Shown here piece by piece: positions 23,456 to 32,452 of a stretch of 40,691 nucleotides of DNA (its first letter is position 1; the number at the start of each line of letters is the position of its first letter). A model generated the notes under the pieces. The model searched no databases. It was not told where the DNA came from and worked only from the letters and a program-made list of their open reading frames with translations. Source of the DNA: Planctomicrobium piriforme (GTDB lineage Bacteria; Planctomycetota; Planctomycetia; Planctomycetales; Planctomycetaceae); assembly GCA_945861445.1 (NCBI GenBank), contig CAMAVF010000012.1, forward strand, positions 1 to 40,691, in the 5' to 3' direction. The position numbers and the translations under genes were made by a program.

Positions 23456-26065
23456 ATGACCCGCCGTTACCTGATGATCCTCTGCTTATTGATGGTGACC
23501 AATTCGTCTCGGGGCGACGATCCCGCTGACTTTGTGCGCGACGTTCAGCCTTTGCTCAAGACCCATTGCTTAAAGTGTCACGGCGAACAGAAGCAGAAGG
23601 GGGGACTGCGACTCGATCTGAAGGCCGACGCCTTCAAGGGTGGCGATTCTGGAGTGCGTGGAATCGAACCCGGAAAGTCTCGTCAGAGCCGCTTGTTCCA
23701 ACTCGTGACTTCGAAGGATCCCGCCGAACGGATGCCGCCCGGGGATGAGGGTCTCAACGCGGCACAGATTGAATTGCTGCGTCGCTGGATCGATGCCGGT
23801 GCCAATTGGCCGGACTCAGGGGCGCCTGCAGCACCCAGCGGTCGGGCGGAAATGGTTGTGACCGCTGAGGACCGGCAGCATTGGTCCTTTCTCCCACTGC
23901 GCTCCGTTGAATTGCCGGCCCTCAAACAGGCTGACAAGGTGCAGTCACCGATTGACCAATTCATCCGTGCCAAGCTGGAAGCTCGTCAGCTTTCGTCAAC
24001 GCCATCGATCGAGCCTCGCAAACTGATCCGTCGCATTTATTTCGACGTACTCGGACTGCCGCCGACTCCTGAAGAAATTGATGACTTTTGTGCGGCTGCA
24101 AGCCGTGACCAGCAGTCAGCCGTGGCCGAACTGATCAACCGGTTGCTCGAAAGCCGGCACCACGGGGAGCGCTGGGCGCGACATTGGCTTGATGTCGTGC
24201 GATACGCTGACAGCGACGGGATGGAAGAGGATTTTGATCGGCCCCACGCCTTTCAATATCGCGACTTCGTCATCCGGTCGCTCAATGACGATTTGCCGTT
24301 TAATACCTTCGTGAAATGGCAGATTGCGGGCGATGAACTGGATCCGGACAATCTGCTGGCGGTGGCCGCGACGGGCTTCCTAGTCGCTGGACCACACGCC
24401 GTTTTGCCGGAAAAACTACTGGAAGAAGAACGGCTTTTCACCAAGTACAATGAACTCGACGACGTGATCTCCACACTGGGGACGGGCCTGCTGGGTCTGA
24501 CGCTGGCCTGTGCCCGCTGTCACGATCACAAATACGACCCGCTGCCGACTCGGGACTATTACCGATTGATGGCGGCACTCCATAGTGGTGACCGGGCTGT
24601 CGTTCCATTGGGACCGCGCGCGGAAGTTGAAGCCGACAGACAACGGCACTCCGTGTGGCAGCAGGCTGTGAACGCCGCTGAATCACAACGGAATGCCTGG
24701 CTGCAGGAACAGAAAACGGCACTCGTACCTGGGATACGCACCGCCAAAATCGCGGCGCTGTCCATCGGTGAAACCGACAAGTCGCTCCTGCGAGAACAGC
24801 CGGATTCGGATGGGGCGAAAAAGATCGCCAAACAACACGAGAAGTCATTGTTCATCAGTGATCGTGATGTGCGGAAAGCCATGAATGACGAGCAGCGAAA
24901 CCGCTGGGACCAGTTGAACAAGACGATTGACGAAGCGCGAAGTCGCGAGCCGGTGGCGCCCCCCTCGGGATATGTCTTTAAGGACGTGGGGGCGGAGCCG
25001 AAGACCAACTGGCTGTTCCGTCGGGGCAATTACCGCGACCGGGAGATCCCGGTGAAGCTCGGATTCCTGAGTGTCCTGACTCACGCCCGGAGTCCAGATG
25101 ACTACTGGCAAACGGCTAAGGCTGAGCGACCGCTGCCCGACAGTACGTATCAGCGAAAGGCGCTGGCGGAATGGATTGTGGACGTGGATCAGGGGGCGGG
25201 TGCGCTGCTGGCTCGCGTCATCGTCAATCGCGTCTGGCAGCATCATTTTGGTGCGGGCCTAGTCGCGACTGTGAACGACTTTGGCACACGTGGTGACCAG
25301 CCGAGTCATCCAGAATTACTGGAGTGGCTCACGCAGGACTTTGTTGCGCACGGCTGGAAGCTCAAACGCCTGCATCGCCTGATTCTGACCAGTACGTCAT
25401 GGCAACAGGGAACGGCATTCAACGCCTCCCAGGCACAGGCTGATCCCGATAACCGGCTGCTGTGGCGACGGCGTCCTCTGCGACTCGAGGCCGAAATCCT
25501 GCGCGATTCCATGCTCGCCATCAGCGGATCGCTGAATCTTCAGCCTTACGGCCCGGGCTTCAAACCCCCCATTGCCTCGGAGGCCATGACGGGCCGAAAC
25601 GTCAAGGATCCCTATCCGACGAACTTTGCCGAGACGGCGGCGGTTCGACGGCGTAGTGTTTATATATTTCATAAGCGTCTGACGCCGATTCCACTCCTGC
25701 AGGCATTCGACAAGCCGGATGCGCAACAGGGATGTGGACGACGCGATAATACGACGGTTGCTCCCCAGGCGCTGGCGTTGTTGAACGACCAGTTCGTCCG
25801 CGATCGCGCGTTTGAGTTTGCCGACCGGCTGCTGGCAGTCTCGAATGACAATGCCGGTCGCTGGGTCGACACGGGGTATCAACTGGCATTGGGGCGTCCG
25901 CCTCGCGATTCGGAGCGAAAGGCGGCTGTCGCCTTCCTGGAGGCACAAAGTCAGCGCCGATCCCAACGCGATGCGAAGGCCGCCCCCGCACAGGTTCGCC
26001 GCGACGCCCTGGCCGATCTTTGTCAAACGCTATTCAGTCTGAACGAGTTCATTTACGTCGATTGA
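23456..26065 (+). CDS. exported PSCyt1-DUF1549-DUF1553 protein
   Basis: 869 residues. Signal peptide (RRYLMILCLLMVTNSSRG), then a planctomycete cytochrome C-like domain with CLKCH (Cys38, Cys41, His42) and the distal Met93 in ERMPPGDEGL. DUF1549 covers about 160-365 (PIDQFIRAKLEARQL, RRIYFDVLGLPPTPEEIDDF, GERWARHWLDVVRYADSDG) and contains a second CxxCH motif, CARCHDHKYDPL. A variable helical part leads to DUF1553 (about 560-850: VNRVWQHHFGAGLVATVNDF, LLALND type NDQFVRDRA). Such proteins are thought to act in periplasmic redox or polysaccharide degradation; direct evidence is scarce. ATG 23456 starts the signal; ribosome binding site weak. A DUF1501 gene follows after 19 bases. Confidence 0.93.
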   Translation: MTRRYLMILCLLMVTNSSRGDDPADFVRDVQPLLKTHCLKCHGEQKQKGGLRLDLKADAFKGGDSGVRGIEPGKSRQSRLFQLVTSKDPAERMPPGDEGLNAAQIELLRRWIDAGANWPDSGAPAAPSGRAEMVVTAEDRQHWSFLPLRSVELPALKQADKVQSPIDQFIRAKLEARQLSSTPSIEPRKLIRRIYFDVLGLPPTPEEIDDFCAAASRDQQSAVAELINRLLESRHHGERWARHWLDVVRYADSDGMEEDFDRPHAFQYRDFVIRSLNDDLPFNTFVKWQIAGDELDPDNLLAVAATGFLVAGPHAVLPEKLLEEERLFTKYNELDDVISTLGTGLLGLTLACARCHDHKYDPLPTRDYYRLMAALHSGDRAVVPLGPRAEVEADRQRHSVWQQAVNAAESQRNAWLQEQKTALVPGIRTAKIAALSIGETDKSLLREQPDSDGAKKIAKQHEKSLFISDRDVRKAMNDEQRNRWDQLNKTIDEARSREPVAPPSGYVFKDVGAEPKTNWLFRRGNYRDREIPVKLGFLSVLTHARSPDDYWQTAKAERPLPDSTYQRKALAEWIVDVDQGAGALLARVIVNRVWQHHFGAGLVATVNDFGTRGDQPSHPELLEWLTQDFVAHGWKLKRLHRLILTSTSWQQGTAFNASQAQADPDNRLLWRRRPLRLEAEILRDSMLAISGSLNLQPYGPGFKPPIASEAMTGRNVKDPYPTNFAETAAVRRRSVYIFHKRLTPIPLLQAFDKPDAQQGCGRRDNTTVAPQALALLNDQFVRDRAFEFADRLLAVSNDNAGRWVDTGYQLALGRPPRDSERKAAVAFLEAQSQRRSQRDAKAAPAQVRRDALADLCQTLFSLNEFIYVD

Positions 26066-26084
26066 TTCGGCGAGGCACGTATTC

Positions 26085-27497
26085 ATGGCAACAGACACGA
26101 ATTCTGACAACGGCGTACTGAGCCGGCGGCATCTGCTGCAGCGGGCGGGAGCCGGCCTGGGCGCGGTCGCACTCGCAGACCTGCTGGCCGGCACAGGATT
26201 ATCCGCTGACAAGGTCTCACAGTCGGCCCCTTTTAAAAAAGACTTCCGGACGCATCCGGCCAAGGCCAAGTCGGTGATCTGGCTCTTCATGGAAGGCGCT
26301 CCCAGCGCTGTGGACCTGTTTGATCACAAGCCCGAACTCGATAAACGTCACGGCCAGAAGATTCAAATCGACGTGTTCAATGGGAGTCCCGGGCCGTTGA
26401 TGAAGTCTCCATTCAAATTCAAACAATATGGCGGCAGCGGAGCCTGGGTCTGTGAAAAGTACACGCATGTGGCCAAGCATGTCGATGATTTCGCATTCCT
26501 GAAATCATGCCACAGTGAGTCCAATGATCATGTCCCGGCGCTGTACCAGATCAACACAGGAATTCCGCGTCCCGGGTTTCCGGCCGCCGGTTCGTGGATC
26601 ACATACGGCTTGGGCAGCGAGAATCGGAACCTGCCCGGCTTTGTGGTTCTCGGAGGCAATCAGGGACTGAAAGGAGGACCTCTCAATTGGAGCGCGGGCT
26701 TCCTGCCGAGCAATTATCAGGGAACCCTCTTCCGCCCCGAAGGCAATCCGATACTCAATCTGCAACGTCCGCGCGGGGTCACGCAGGACGAGCAACGGGC
26801 GCAGCTCGATCTACTGGCGCAGCTCAACCAAGAGCACTTCCGTGAGCACGAAGGGGAGGCTGACCTGCAGGCCCGGATTGAGTCGTTTGAAATGGCGTAT
26901 CGCATGCAGATGGAGGCCACCGGCGTCGTCGATATCTCGAATGAAACGCAGGCGACAAAGGCCATGTATGGACTCGACAATCCGCAGACGAAGTTATTCG
27001 GCAACAAGTGCCTGATGGCCCGCCGGCTGGTGGAAAGTGGTGTCCGGTTCGTGCAGGTCTACAGCGACGGCCAATCCTGGGACGCGCACTCGGATTTGAT
27101 CGGCAATCACGGCGGCCACTGTGCGGCGACCGATGTTCCCATCGACGGCCTGCTGACCGATTTGAAACAACGCGGACTGTTCGATTCGACATTGGTGATC
27201 TGGGGCGGCGAGTTCGGCCGGATGCCGGTTTCGCAAGGGAACGGCGGCCGTGATCACAACCCGCACGGGTTCCTGACGTGGCTGGCCGGTGCCGGGATCA
27301 AAGGGGGCACGAGTTTCGGCGAGACCGACGAGATCGGCTACAAGGCCGTGGTCGATCCGATCACCGTCCATGATCTGCACGCCACGATGCTGCACTTGCT
27401 GGGCATCGACCATAAGCAACTCACCTACTTGCACAACGGCCGCCGCTATCGACTGACCGACGTCGCCGGTGAAGTGCTCCGCAAGGTCCTCGCGTGA
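26085..27497 (+). CDS. DUF1501 family protein with twin-arginine signal (paired copy)
   Basis: 470 residues. Twin-arginine motif LSRRHLLQRAGAGLG, hydrophobic run to about residue 42. Family motifs: FMEGAPSAVDLFDHKPELDK, WITYGLGSENRNLPGFVV, SWDAHSDLIGNH, IWGGEFGRMP and GRDHNPHGF. It lies 19 bases after the DUF1549/DUF1553 gene, the standard planctomycete pairing, so the two are probably translated from one mRNA and act together in the periplasm. It is clearly divergent from the single DUF1501 at 5164. Confidence 0.94.
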   Translation: MATDTNSDNGVLSRRHLLQRAGAGLGAVALADLLAGTGLSADKVSQSAPFKKDFRTHPAKAKSVIWLFMEGAPSAVDLFDHKPELDKRHGQKIQIDVFNGSPGPLMKSPFKFKQYGGSGAWVCEKYTHVAKHVDDFAFLKSCHSESNDHVPALYQINTGIPRPGFPAAGSWITYGLGSENRNLPGFVVLGGNQGLKGGPLNWSAGFLPSNYQGTLFRPEGNPILNLQRPRGVTQDEQRAQLDLLAQLNQEHFREHEGEADLQARIESFEMAYRMQMEATGVVDISNETQATKAMYGLDNPQTKLFGNKCLMARRLVESGVRFVQVYSDGQSWDAHSDLIGNHGGHCAATDVPIDGLLTDLKQRGLFDSTLVIWGGEFGRMPVSQGNGGRDHNPHGFLTWLAGAGIKGGTSFGETDEIGYKAVVDPITVHDLHATMLHLLGIDHKQLTYLHNGRRYRLTDVAGEVLRKVLA

Positions 27498-27540
27498 CCA
27501 CCAACACAACCGGGCTTCTGCTTCTGAGAGTGAATTAGAA

Positions 27541-27667
27541 GGGAGGGCGAGGCTCCTGCCGAGCCGAATACGACCGCAGGTCGGCGTCCGCCGGAGGCAA
27601 TGTTTGAAGCCTCCGGCGGACACCGAGCTAAAGCTCGTGTTAGGCTCCGCAGGAGCGTCGCCCTCCC
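27541..27667. repeat. nested inverted repeat between convergent genes
   Basis: Outer arms 27541-27565 and 27643-27667 (gggagggcga...) pair over 25 bases with two mismatches. Inside lie a perfect 13-base pair (gtccgccggaggc, 27586-27598, with 27609-27621) and a small stem cgagct-aa-agctcg (27624-27637). The RNA or DNA would fold into a branched cruciform. It fills most of the gap between a plus-strand and a minus-strand 3' end. Confidence 0.8.
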
Positions 27668-27713
27668 ATGATCCTGCCTTTTCAAACATGCGCGTAAGTA
27701 CGAAATCGATTGT

Positions 27714-29252
27714 TTATTCATGGCGTAATGCTGTGACCGGATCAATCCGTGCGGCTCGTAGCGCCGGGCAGACTGCTGCGAGGGTCGTCACCACTACGGC
27801 AAATGTCATGACGACTACCATGAGCCATGGGGGAAAGACGAACAGAGTTCCTTCGATATCAAACTTCATGTCGCGTGACACGAGGGTACGAATATAGGCA
27901 TCGCCTGGAAAGGAGGCTCCCCAACAGGCCAACAGACCGCAACTGCCACCCAGCAAGCCGATCAGAGCCCCTTCGAGCAGGAAGATGAACTGTAATGTGC
28001 CGTTACTCGCGCCGACGGCTTTCATAATACCGATTTCACGTGTCCGCTCCAGGACACTCATCAACATAGTGTTCGTGATCCCGAGCGCCGCGACCAGCAG
28101 GGCCACTGCCGCCACGCAGGTCATGCCGCCAAATATCAGCAGATACATCAGCCGTTCACGCTCGATGTGTTCCAACGGTGCCCACGACTGCAGTCCCAGC
28201 TCGTTAATCTGATCCACGACACTCCGTGCATGCTCCGCGCGATCAATCATGACCACGGCGCGATCCGCCACCGCCGAGCCCTTCGGCAGGATATCTTCAA
28301 TCAGATCAACGGCTGTTTGTGAGGGGAGGACGATTTCCGTGTGAGTGCGCAAGGGGTCCCAATGCCTCCGGTCTTCTTCAGGAGTGCGTGACCGCAAGAT
28401 ACCGACAATGGTGAATGTGTGCTGGAAAGTCTGAGTGACGGGTGCCGGCCCCGATTGAAAGGTGTTTTTTAACACCAGCAGATCGGCCGCAGTGAGTTCC
28501 AGCTTGGGAACGATGGCAGGTAGCTGGTTGGTAATCTTATCCACAACGGCCAGTTCCTCCCGAGTCGAATGAGTGTTATCCGATTTGTGGAGATTCAGTT
28601 CGAATTTCGTTTGACCATGCATGCGGCGGAACTCGAGGCGGATTTGACGGCCGACGGCAGCCTCCATGTCGGCATCGGTCGTCAGCCCCAGTTGGTACAG
28701 CAGGTACTCATGGAGCACCAGCGACTTTTCATGGGGGGATTGGAAAAAACGGCCCGCGACAATTCGAGTCTGGCACTCGGGATTCTCTACGGGAGATGAA
28801 CCGATTGTCGCGTATTGGGACTGGTCGTTCAGCACCGCGAACCCTCGGGCGAACACCGTCGGCACCACCTGCTCGACATGCGGTATCGCCGCCAATTTTT
28901 GCAGCGTCTGGCGATCAATAATGACATCCACAGTAGAGGATGCCTGATCGTCGCCAACAATCGAACGTTGCAAACGCTGTTTTCGCCCCTCCGCAAACAC
29001 CCCCTTGACTTCGACTTTGTGTTGTGCAGGGTCCGGAACTTTGGGCTTATAACCAAGTCCGACCTGAATCTTCCGCAACACGTCATTGCGACGCGAAATC
29101 TGCTCAAAGATGTCTTGCACACCCTGGCCGATCGACAAGCTGGCCGCCAGCACGAATGAGCCAAAGACGACACCCAGAGTCGTCAGCAACGTCCGCATTT
29201 TCTGCTGCCACAGCGCTGACAACGGCAGACTGATCAGATCCAGGAACCGCAT
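27714..29252 (-). CDS. MacB/FtsX-type ABC transporter permease
   Basis: 512 residues. One membrane helix near the N-terminus (about 22-42, after KMRTLLTTLGVVFG), a large periplasmic MacB-PCD-like domain, and three C-terminal helices at about 368-391, 419-445 and 474-495 of the FtsX domain, with the signature RTREIGIMKAVGAS between the first two. The topology matches MacB and LolC/E type permeases, which work mechanically rather than by solute transport. It lies 27 bases downstream of its ATPase gene. The substrate (lipoproteins, peptides, antibiotics) cannot be told from sequence. Confidence 0.92.
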   Translation of the reverse strand: MRFLDLISLPLSALWQQKMRTLLTTLGVVFGSFVLAASLSIGQGVQDIFEQISRRNDVLRKIQVGLGYKPKVPDPAQHKVEVKGVFAEGRKQRLQRSIVGDDQASSTVDVIIDRQTLQKLAAIPHVEQVVPTVFARGFAVLNDQSQYATIGSSPVENPECQTRIVAGRFFQSPHEKSLVLHEYLLYQLGLTTDADMEAAVGRQIRLEFRRMHGQTKFELNLHKSDNTHSTREELAVVDKITNQLPAIVPKLELTAADLLVLKNTFQSGPAPVTQTFQHTFTIVGILRSRTPEEDRRHWDPLRTHTEIVLPSQTAVDLIEDILPKGSAVADRAVVMIDRAEHARSVVDQINELGLQSWAPLEHIERERLMYLLIFGGMTCVAAVALLVAALGITNTMLMSVLERTREIGIMKAVGASNGTLQFIFLLEGALIGLLGGSCGLLACWGASFPGDAYIRTLVSRDMKFDIEGTLFVFPPWLMVVVMTFAVVVTTLAAVCPALRAARIDPVTALRHE

Positions 29253-29279
29253 CGAAGCGAACCTTCCGTTTGCCCGATA

Positions 29280-30035
29280 TCAGGCTTGAATTTGACCGTC
29301 TTTCAGGCGGATAACACGGTTCGTACATGTGGCGGCGAGTTCTTCGTCATGCGTGACCAGGATGAACGTCGCACCGTGCTGCCGGACGTGTTGCATGATC
29401 AGATCAATGACCTCACGCGCGGTCGAGCTATCCAGATTGCCGGTCGGTTCGTCCGCGAGAATGATCTTGGGTTGATTAACCAGCGAACGAGCCACGGCCA
29501 CTCGCTGATTCTCACCGCCGCTCAGTTGCGCCGGCAGGTGATGCAATCGGTGACCGAGTCCCACCGCTTCCAACGCAGCTTGCGCATCCACACGACGTCT
29601 CTGTGGCGTCAGACCCTTGAAGATCATCGGCAATTCGACATTCTGCAATGCGGTGCGTGAGGCAATCAAATTGAACGACTGGAAGATCATCCCGACGGTG
29701 GCCGACCGAAACCGGGCAAGTTGGCCGCTGGACATGTGCGGCAAATCGTTGCCGCCGACTTGAAGAATCCCCGAGGTCGGGTGATCGAGTCCTCCCAGCA
29801 GGTTGAGCATGGTCGATTTACCCGAACCCGATTTTCCCAGCAACGCGACGCGTTCACCGCGCTGGATTTCCAGCGTGACTCGGTGCAGAGCGACCACGGG
29901 TGAGCCCGCTGTCCCGTAGGACTTCGTTAAATCCACGGCTCGAATGGCACACCTGCCACCGTCAGGCAACTCGGGCAGGGGTGCAGACACAGGCCACAAT
30001 CTCCAGAGCACAGCGAATCCAGGAAGTTCCGACAT
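29280..30035 (-). CDS. LolD/MacB-type ABC transporter ATP-binding protein
   Basis: 251 residues with all nucleotide-binding motifs: Walker A GKSGSGKST (67-75), Q-loop IFQSFNLI, signature LSGGENQRVA (171-180), Walker B IILADEPTGNLD (191-202) and the switch His in LVTHDE. The DEPTGNLDS motif and length place it in the LolD/MacB subfamily. The first 30 residues precede the usual family start and may be an extension. It forms a two-gene operon with the permease gene. Confidence 0.94.
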   Translation of the reverse strand: MSELPGFAVLWRLWPVSAPLPELPDGGRCAIRAVDLTKSYGTAGSPVVALHRVTLEIQRGERVALLGKSGSGKSTMLNLLGGLDHPTSGILQVGGNDLPHMSSGQLARFRSATVGMIFQSFNLIASRTALQNVELPMIFKGLTPQRRRVDAQAALEAVGLGHRLHHLPAQLSGGENQRVAVARSLVNQPKIILADEPTGNLDSSTAREVIDLIMQHVRQHGATFILVTHDEELAATCTNRVIRLKDGQIQA

Positions 30036-30280
30036 CCGCGACCACTATACCAACTGGACTCGTCTCGACAAATCACGAGCGGCACATTCGTGGTCGTAGG
30101 GGGACTCCAGGCAATCTCAGGTTGCCCTGCTGGCGGCGTCAATTCGCTCCTCGCGATCGGCCACACAATTCGCAATGCAATGATTGCGAGGTGTCCAGAA
30201 AATCGGTATCGTAAATTAGTTCCTGGAGCGAGGTACTCTTCCTCAATCCGATCACTCTATACATATCCGGGGTGCAGACC

Positions 30281-30724
30281 GTGGGCGTATTTGATTCTCT
30301 GTTCGGCGGTATGGAAAGTGCCAAGAAACTCTCTCCGCCGGAAGCGTTTGCCGGGATCTTGATCGCGGCCAGCGCGTGCGACGGGCATATTTCGGATGAA
30401 GAAGCGGCGAACCTCAGCACGGCCGTCGGTCGCATGCGGCTCTTTCAAAAGGTGAACGACAAGCAGTTTGGCCAGGTCATCGACAAGTTGATGGGGATCC
30501 TGAAGAAAAAAGGACCGGATGTCCTGTTGGAAGGCTGCTGTCAATCGCTGCCGAAAGAACTGTCGGTTTCAGCATTTGCCAATGCCTGCAATATCGTGCT
30601 CGCCGATGGCGTGGTGGATTCAGACGAGAAAGAGTTCATCGAGAAGCTGCGCTCGGAATTGGAAGTGGAACCGGCCACCGCGAAGGCCATTGCGCAGGTC
30701 ATGGTCATCAAAAACAAAGGCTGA
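30281..30724 (+). CDS. TerB-like domain protein, copy 1
   Basis: 147 residues, helical, with two acidic, metal-binding-like motifs typical of the TerB family: CDGHISDEEAANL (Asp34 to Glu41) and ADGVVDSDEKEFIE (Asp109 to Glu118). TerB folds occur in tellurite-resistance systems and in many unrelated signalling or stress proteins; tellurite is not implied. I prefer GTG 30281 (GVFDSLFGG), matching the start of copy 2, over GTG 30272. CCGGGG lies 8-9 bases upstream. The second copy follows after 68 bases. Confidence 0.82.
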   Translation: MGVFDSLFGGMESAKKLSPPEAFAGILIAASACDGHISDEEAANLSTAVGRMRLFQKVNDKQFGQVIDKLMGILKKKGPDVLLEGCCQSLPKELSVSAFANACNIVLADGVVDSDEKEFIEKLRSELEVEPATAKAIAQVMVIKNKG

Positions 30725-30792
30725 TGAAACCGCTTCGCCCCGGCAATGGGTGCCGCAGGTCCGTCTTCATTTTTCTTAATGAAAGCTAAGTG

Positions 30793-31242
30793 ATGTCCTT
30801 ATTTGACGACGTGTTGGGCGATGACGAGATGTTTTCCGAGGCGAAGTTCGGCCCGCAAGAAGGGTTCGCCGGCGTGCTGCTGTGTGCCACCGCCTGCGAC
30901 GGCCACATTGCCGACGAAGAAAGTCGCAATCTCTTCCTGATTCTCAGTCAGCGAAAACTCTACAAACGGATGTCGGAGCAGCAGTTTGGCTCGATGTTCG
31001 ATCGATTGATGGGGCATTTGAAAAAAGGTGGCCCGGAAAAACTGCTCGATAAGTGCTATCCGGTCGTGCCCCCCGAACTGCACGAATCGGTCTTTGCCAA
31101 TGCCGTCGACATCGTCATGGCCAGCGGCAGCGTTGACAGCGATGAAAAGGATTTTATTAATGATCTTTCCAGCAAGCTGGAATTGGACGAACAACGAGCC
31201 AAGATGATTATTAAGGTCATGAGCTACAAAAATCGCGGTTAG
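30793..31242 (+). CDS. TerB-like domain protein, copy 2
   Basis: 149 residues. It aligns end to end with copy 1 (CDGHIADEESRNL, LYKRMSEQQFGSMFDRLMG, SGSVDSDEKDFINDLSSKLE, final SYKNRG against IKNKG) but with extensive divergence, so the duplication is old. The acidic motifs are kept, except that ADG of the second motif is ASG here. ATG 30793 is used; GTG 30790 is directly before it. Probably co-transcribed with copy 1; both could form a heterodimer. Confidence 0.82.
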   Translation: MSLFDDVLGDDEMFSEAKFGPQEGFAGVLLCATACDGHIADEESRNLFLILSQRKLYKRMSEQQFGSMFDRLMGHLKKGGPEKLLDKCYPVVPPELHESVFANAVDIVMASGSVDSDEKDFINDLSSKLELDEQRAKMIIKVMSYKNRG

Positions 31243-31266
31243 CGACTGCAGCAAGTTCGTTAGGTG

Positions 31267-31331
31267 GTAGCCGCACTCGCCAGAGTGCAGGCGAGCACCA
31301 AAACGGCCCGCGTTCTGGCGAACGTGGCTAC
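31267..31331. terminator. imperfect hairpin between convergent genes
   Basis: Arms 31267-31287 and 31311-31331 (gtagccgcactcgccagag... ) share 16 of 21 positions. It occupies the 97-base gap between the TerB copy 2 and nitrilase stops and may act as a terminator for both. Confidence 0.6.
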
Positions 31332-31339
31332 ACAATTGC

Positions 31340-32221
31340 TTACAGGCAAGTCAAATCCGCCGAGCGTGGGTCACTGACCAGTGTGCCACTATGGAGTTGG
31401 CCCTTGATGGTTGAGTCCCGCCACGGTCCGGGAGCGTCAAAATACAGGTCTTTTCCGATTGGCATGTCCGTGATCAACACGCCCGGGCGATGCAGCGACA
31501 AGCGGCCGACGATCTGACCATCCGGGCGGACAGCAAAGCTGGCCCAGCGTGACGGTCGCGCCTGGCTGTTATTGGCACTCACCCAGAAATGATTCTCGGC
31601 CGCCCGGCAGGACATCGTCGCCGGCACAATGGTCTTCCAGATGTTGTACTTCGGATCGGCCACGACCGTCGCGCGGGCGTTGTGGAACGACTGGAACATC
31701 ACGTCGGCGCCCAGCCGCTTGTACTCGCGATAAAGCTCGGGAAAGCGATAGTCGTAACAGATCAACACGCCGCACGTGACCCCGCCGACGCGAAACGTCG
31801 TGAAATGATCTCCGGACGTATAATGTGCCAGGTCCATCGTGGACTGGGGCTCACAGAGACCGGTGCAGTACCGCTTGTCATAGCGTCCTGTAATGTTGCC
31901 TTTGGGATCAATCACATAGACCGAATTGTGCGGCTTGTGATCCCCCGACAACCGGTGCGTTGACCCCAGCAACACAAATATCTTATGCCGTTTGGCAGCC
32001 TGCTGAACGTCGCGAGTCGCACTCGTAAGCTGGTCCCAGTCGAGAGCCGCAATGTCGGGAATATCCACACCGGCATAGCCCGACAGGGCACACTCAGAGA
32101 AATGAGCCACCTGTGCAGATTGGGCCGCAGCCTGCTCGATCTGCCGCACGATCGAACGTCGATTGTGCTCAATATCGGCTTCCACAGAAAACTGGCACGT
32201 GGCAACTCGTAGCGTCTTCAA
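31340..32221 (-). CDS. carbon-nitrogen hydrolase (nitrilase superfamily)
   Basis: 293 residues. The catalytic triad is Glu43 (HFSECALSGY), Lys116 (YDKRYCTG) and Cys155 (LICYDYRFPELYRE). The family hydrolyses amides, nitriles or carbamoyl groups in the cytoplasm; the branch cannot be told from sequence alone. The start is decided by the ribosome binding site: TTG 32221 has GAGGGG 8 bases upstream, giving MKTLRVATCQF, the usual nitrilase opening. The alternative TTG 32239 would put this site inside the coding region. Confidence 0.88.
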   Translation of the reverse strand: MKTLRVATCQFSVEADIEHNRRSIVRQIEQAAAQSAQVAHFSECALSGYAGVDIPDIAALDWDQLTSATRDVQQAAKRHKIFVLLGSTHRLSGDHKPHNSVYVIDPKGNITGRYDKRYCTGLCEPQSTMDLAHYTSGDHFTTFRVGGVTCGVLICYDYRFPELYREYKRLGADVMFQSFHNARATVVADPKYNIWKTIVPATMSCRAAENHFWVSANNSQARPSRWASFAVRPDGQIVGRLSLHRPGVLITDMPIGKDLYFDAPGPWRDSTIKGQLHSGTLVSDPRSADLTCL

Positions 32222-32370
32222 TGCGGTATCCCCTCTCAAGGATGGCAGCCGGACTCGGTTTCAGATGATGCGACCGGACCTATCGTCGCACAATTCCAGG
32301 GTGGAATTCAACATTCAGACCCTACAGCAAGCACACTGGTGGGCGGTCGAGCCAAGTCCATTTAAGACAG

Positions 32371-32400
32371 CAGCCCGATTGCTACGGGGCAATCGGGCTG
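32371..32400. terminator. strong hairpin downstream of the lipoprotein gene
   Basis: Perfect arms cagcccgattgc and gcaatcgggctg with a 6-base loop (one more pair, G32370-C32401, on the outside). It is 52 bases after the stop of the minus-strand cupin-lipoprotein pair and before the nitrilase promoter. No T-run, so intrinsic termination is uncertain. Confidence 0.65.
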
Positions 32401-32452
32401 CGCTCTCTCCGGGTCGATATATTTCGTCACTCTGAGAACTGACAACTCCTCA

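Noticed and set aside
30281-31242. Tellurite-resistance operon
   Set aside because: TerB-like domains alone do not show this; terC, terD or terZ are absent.
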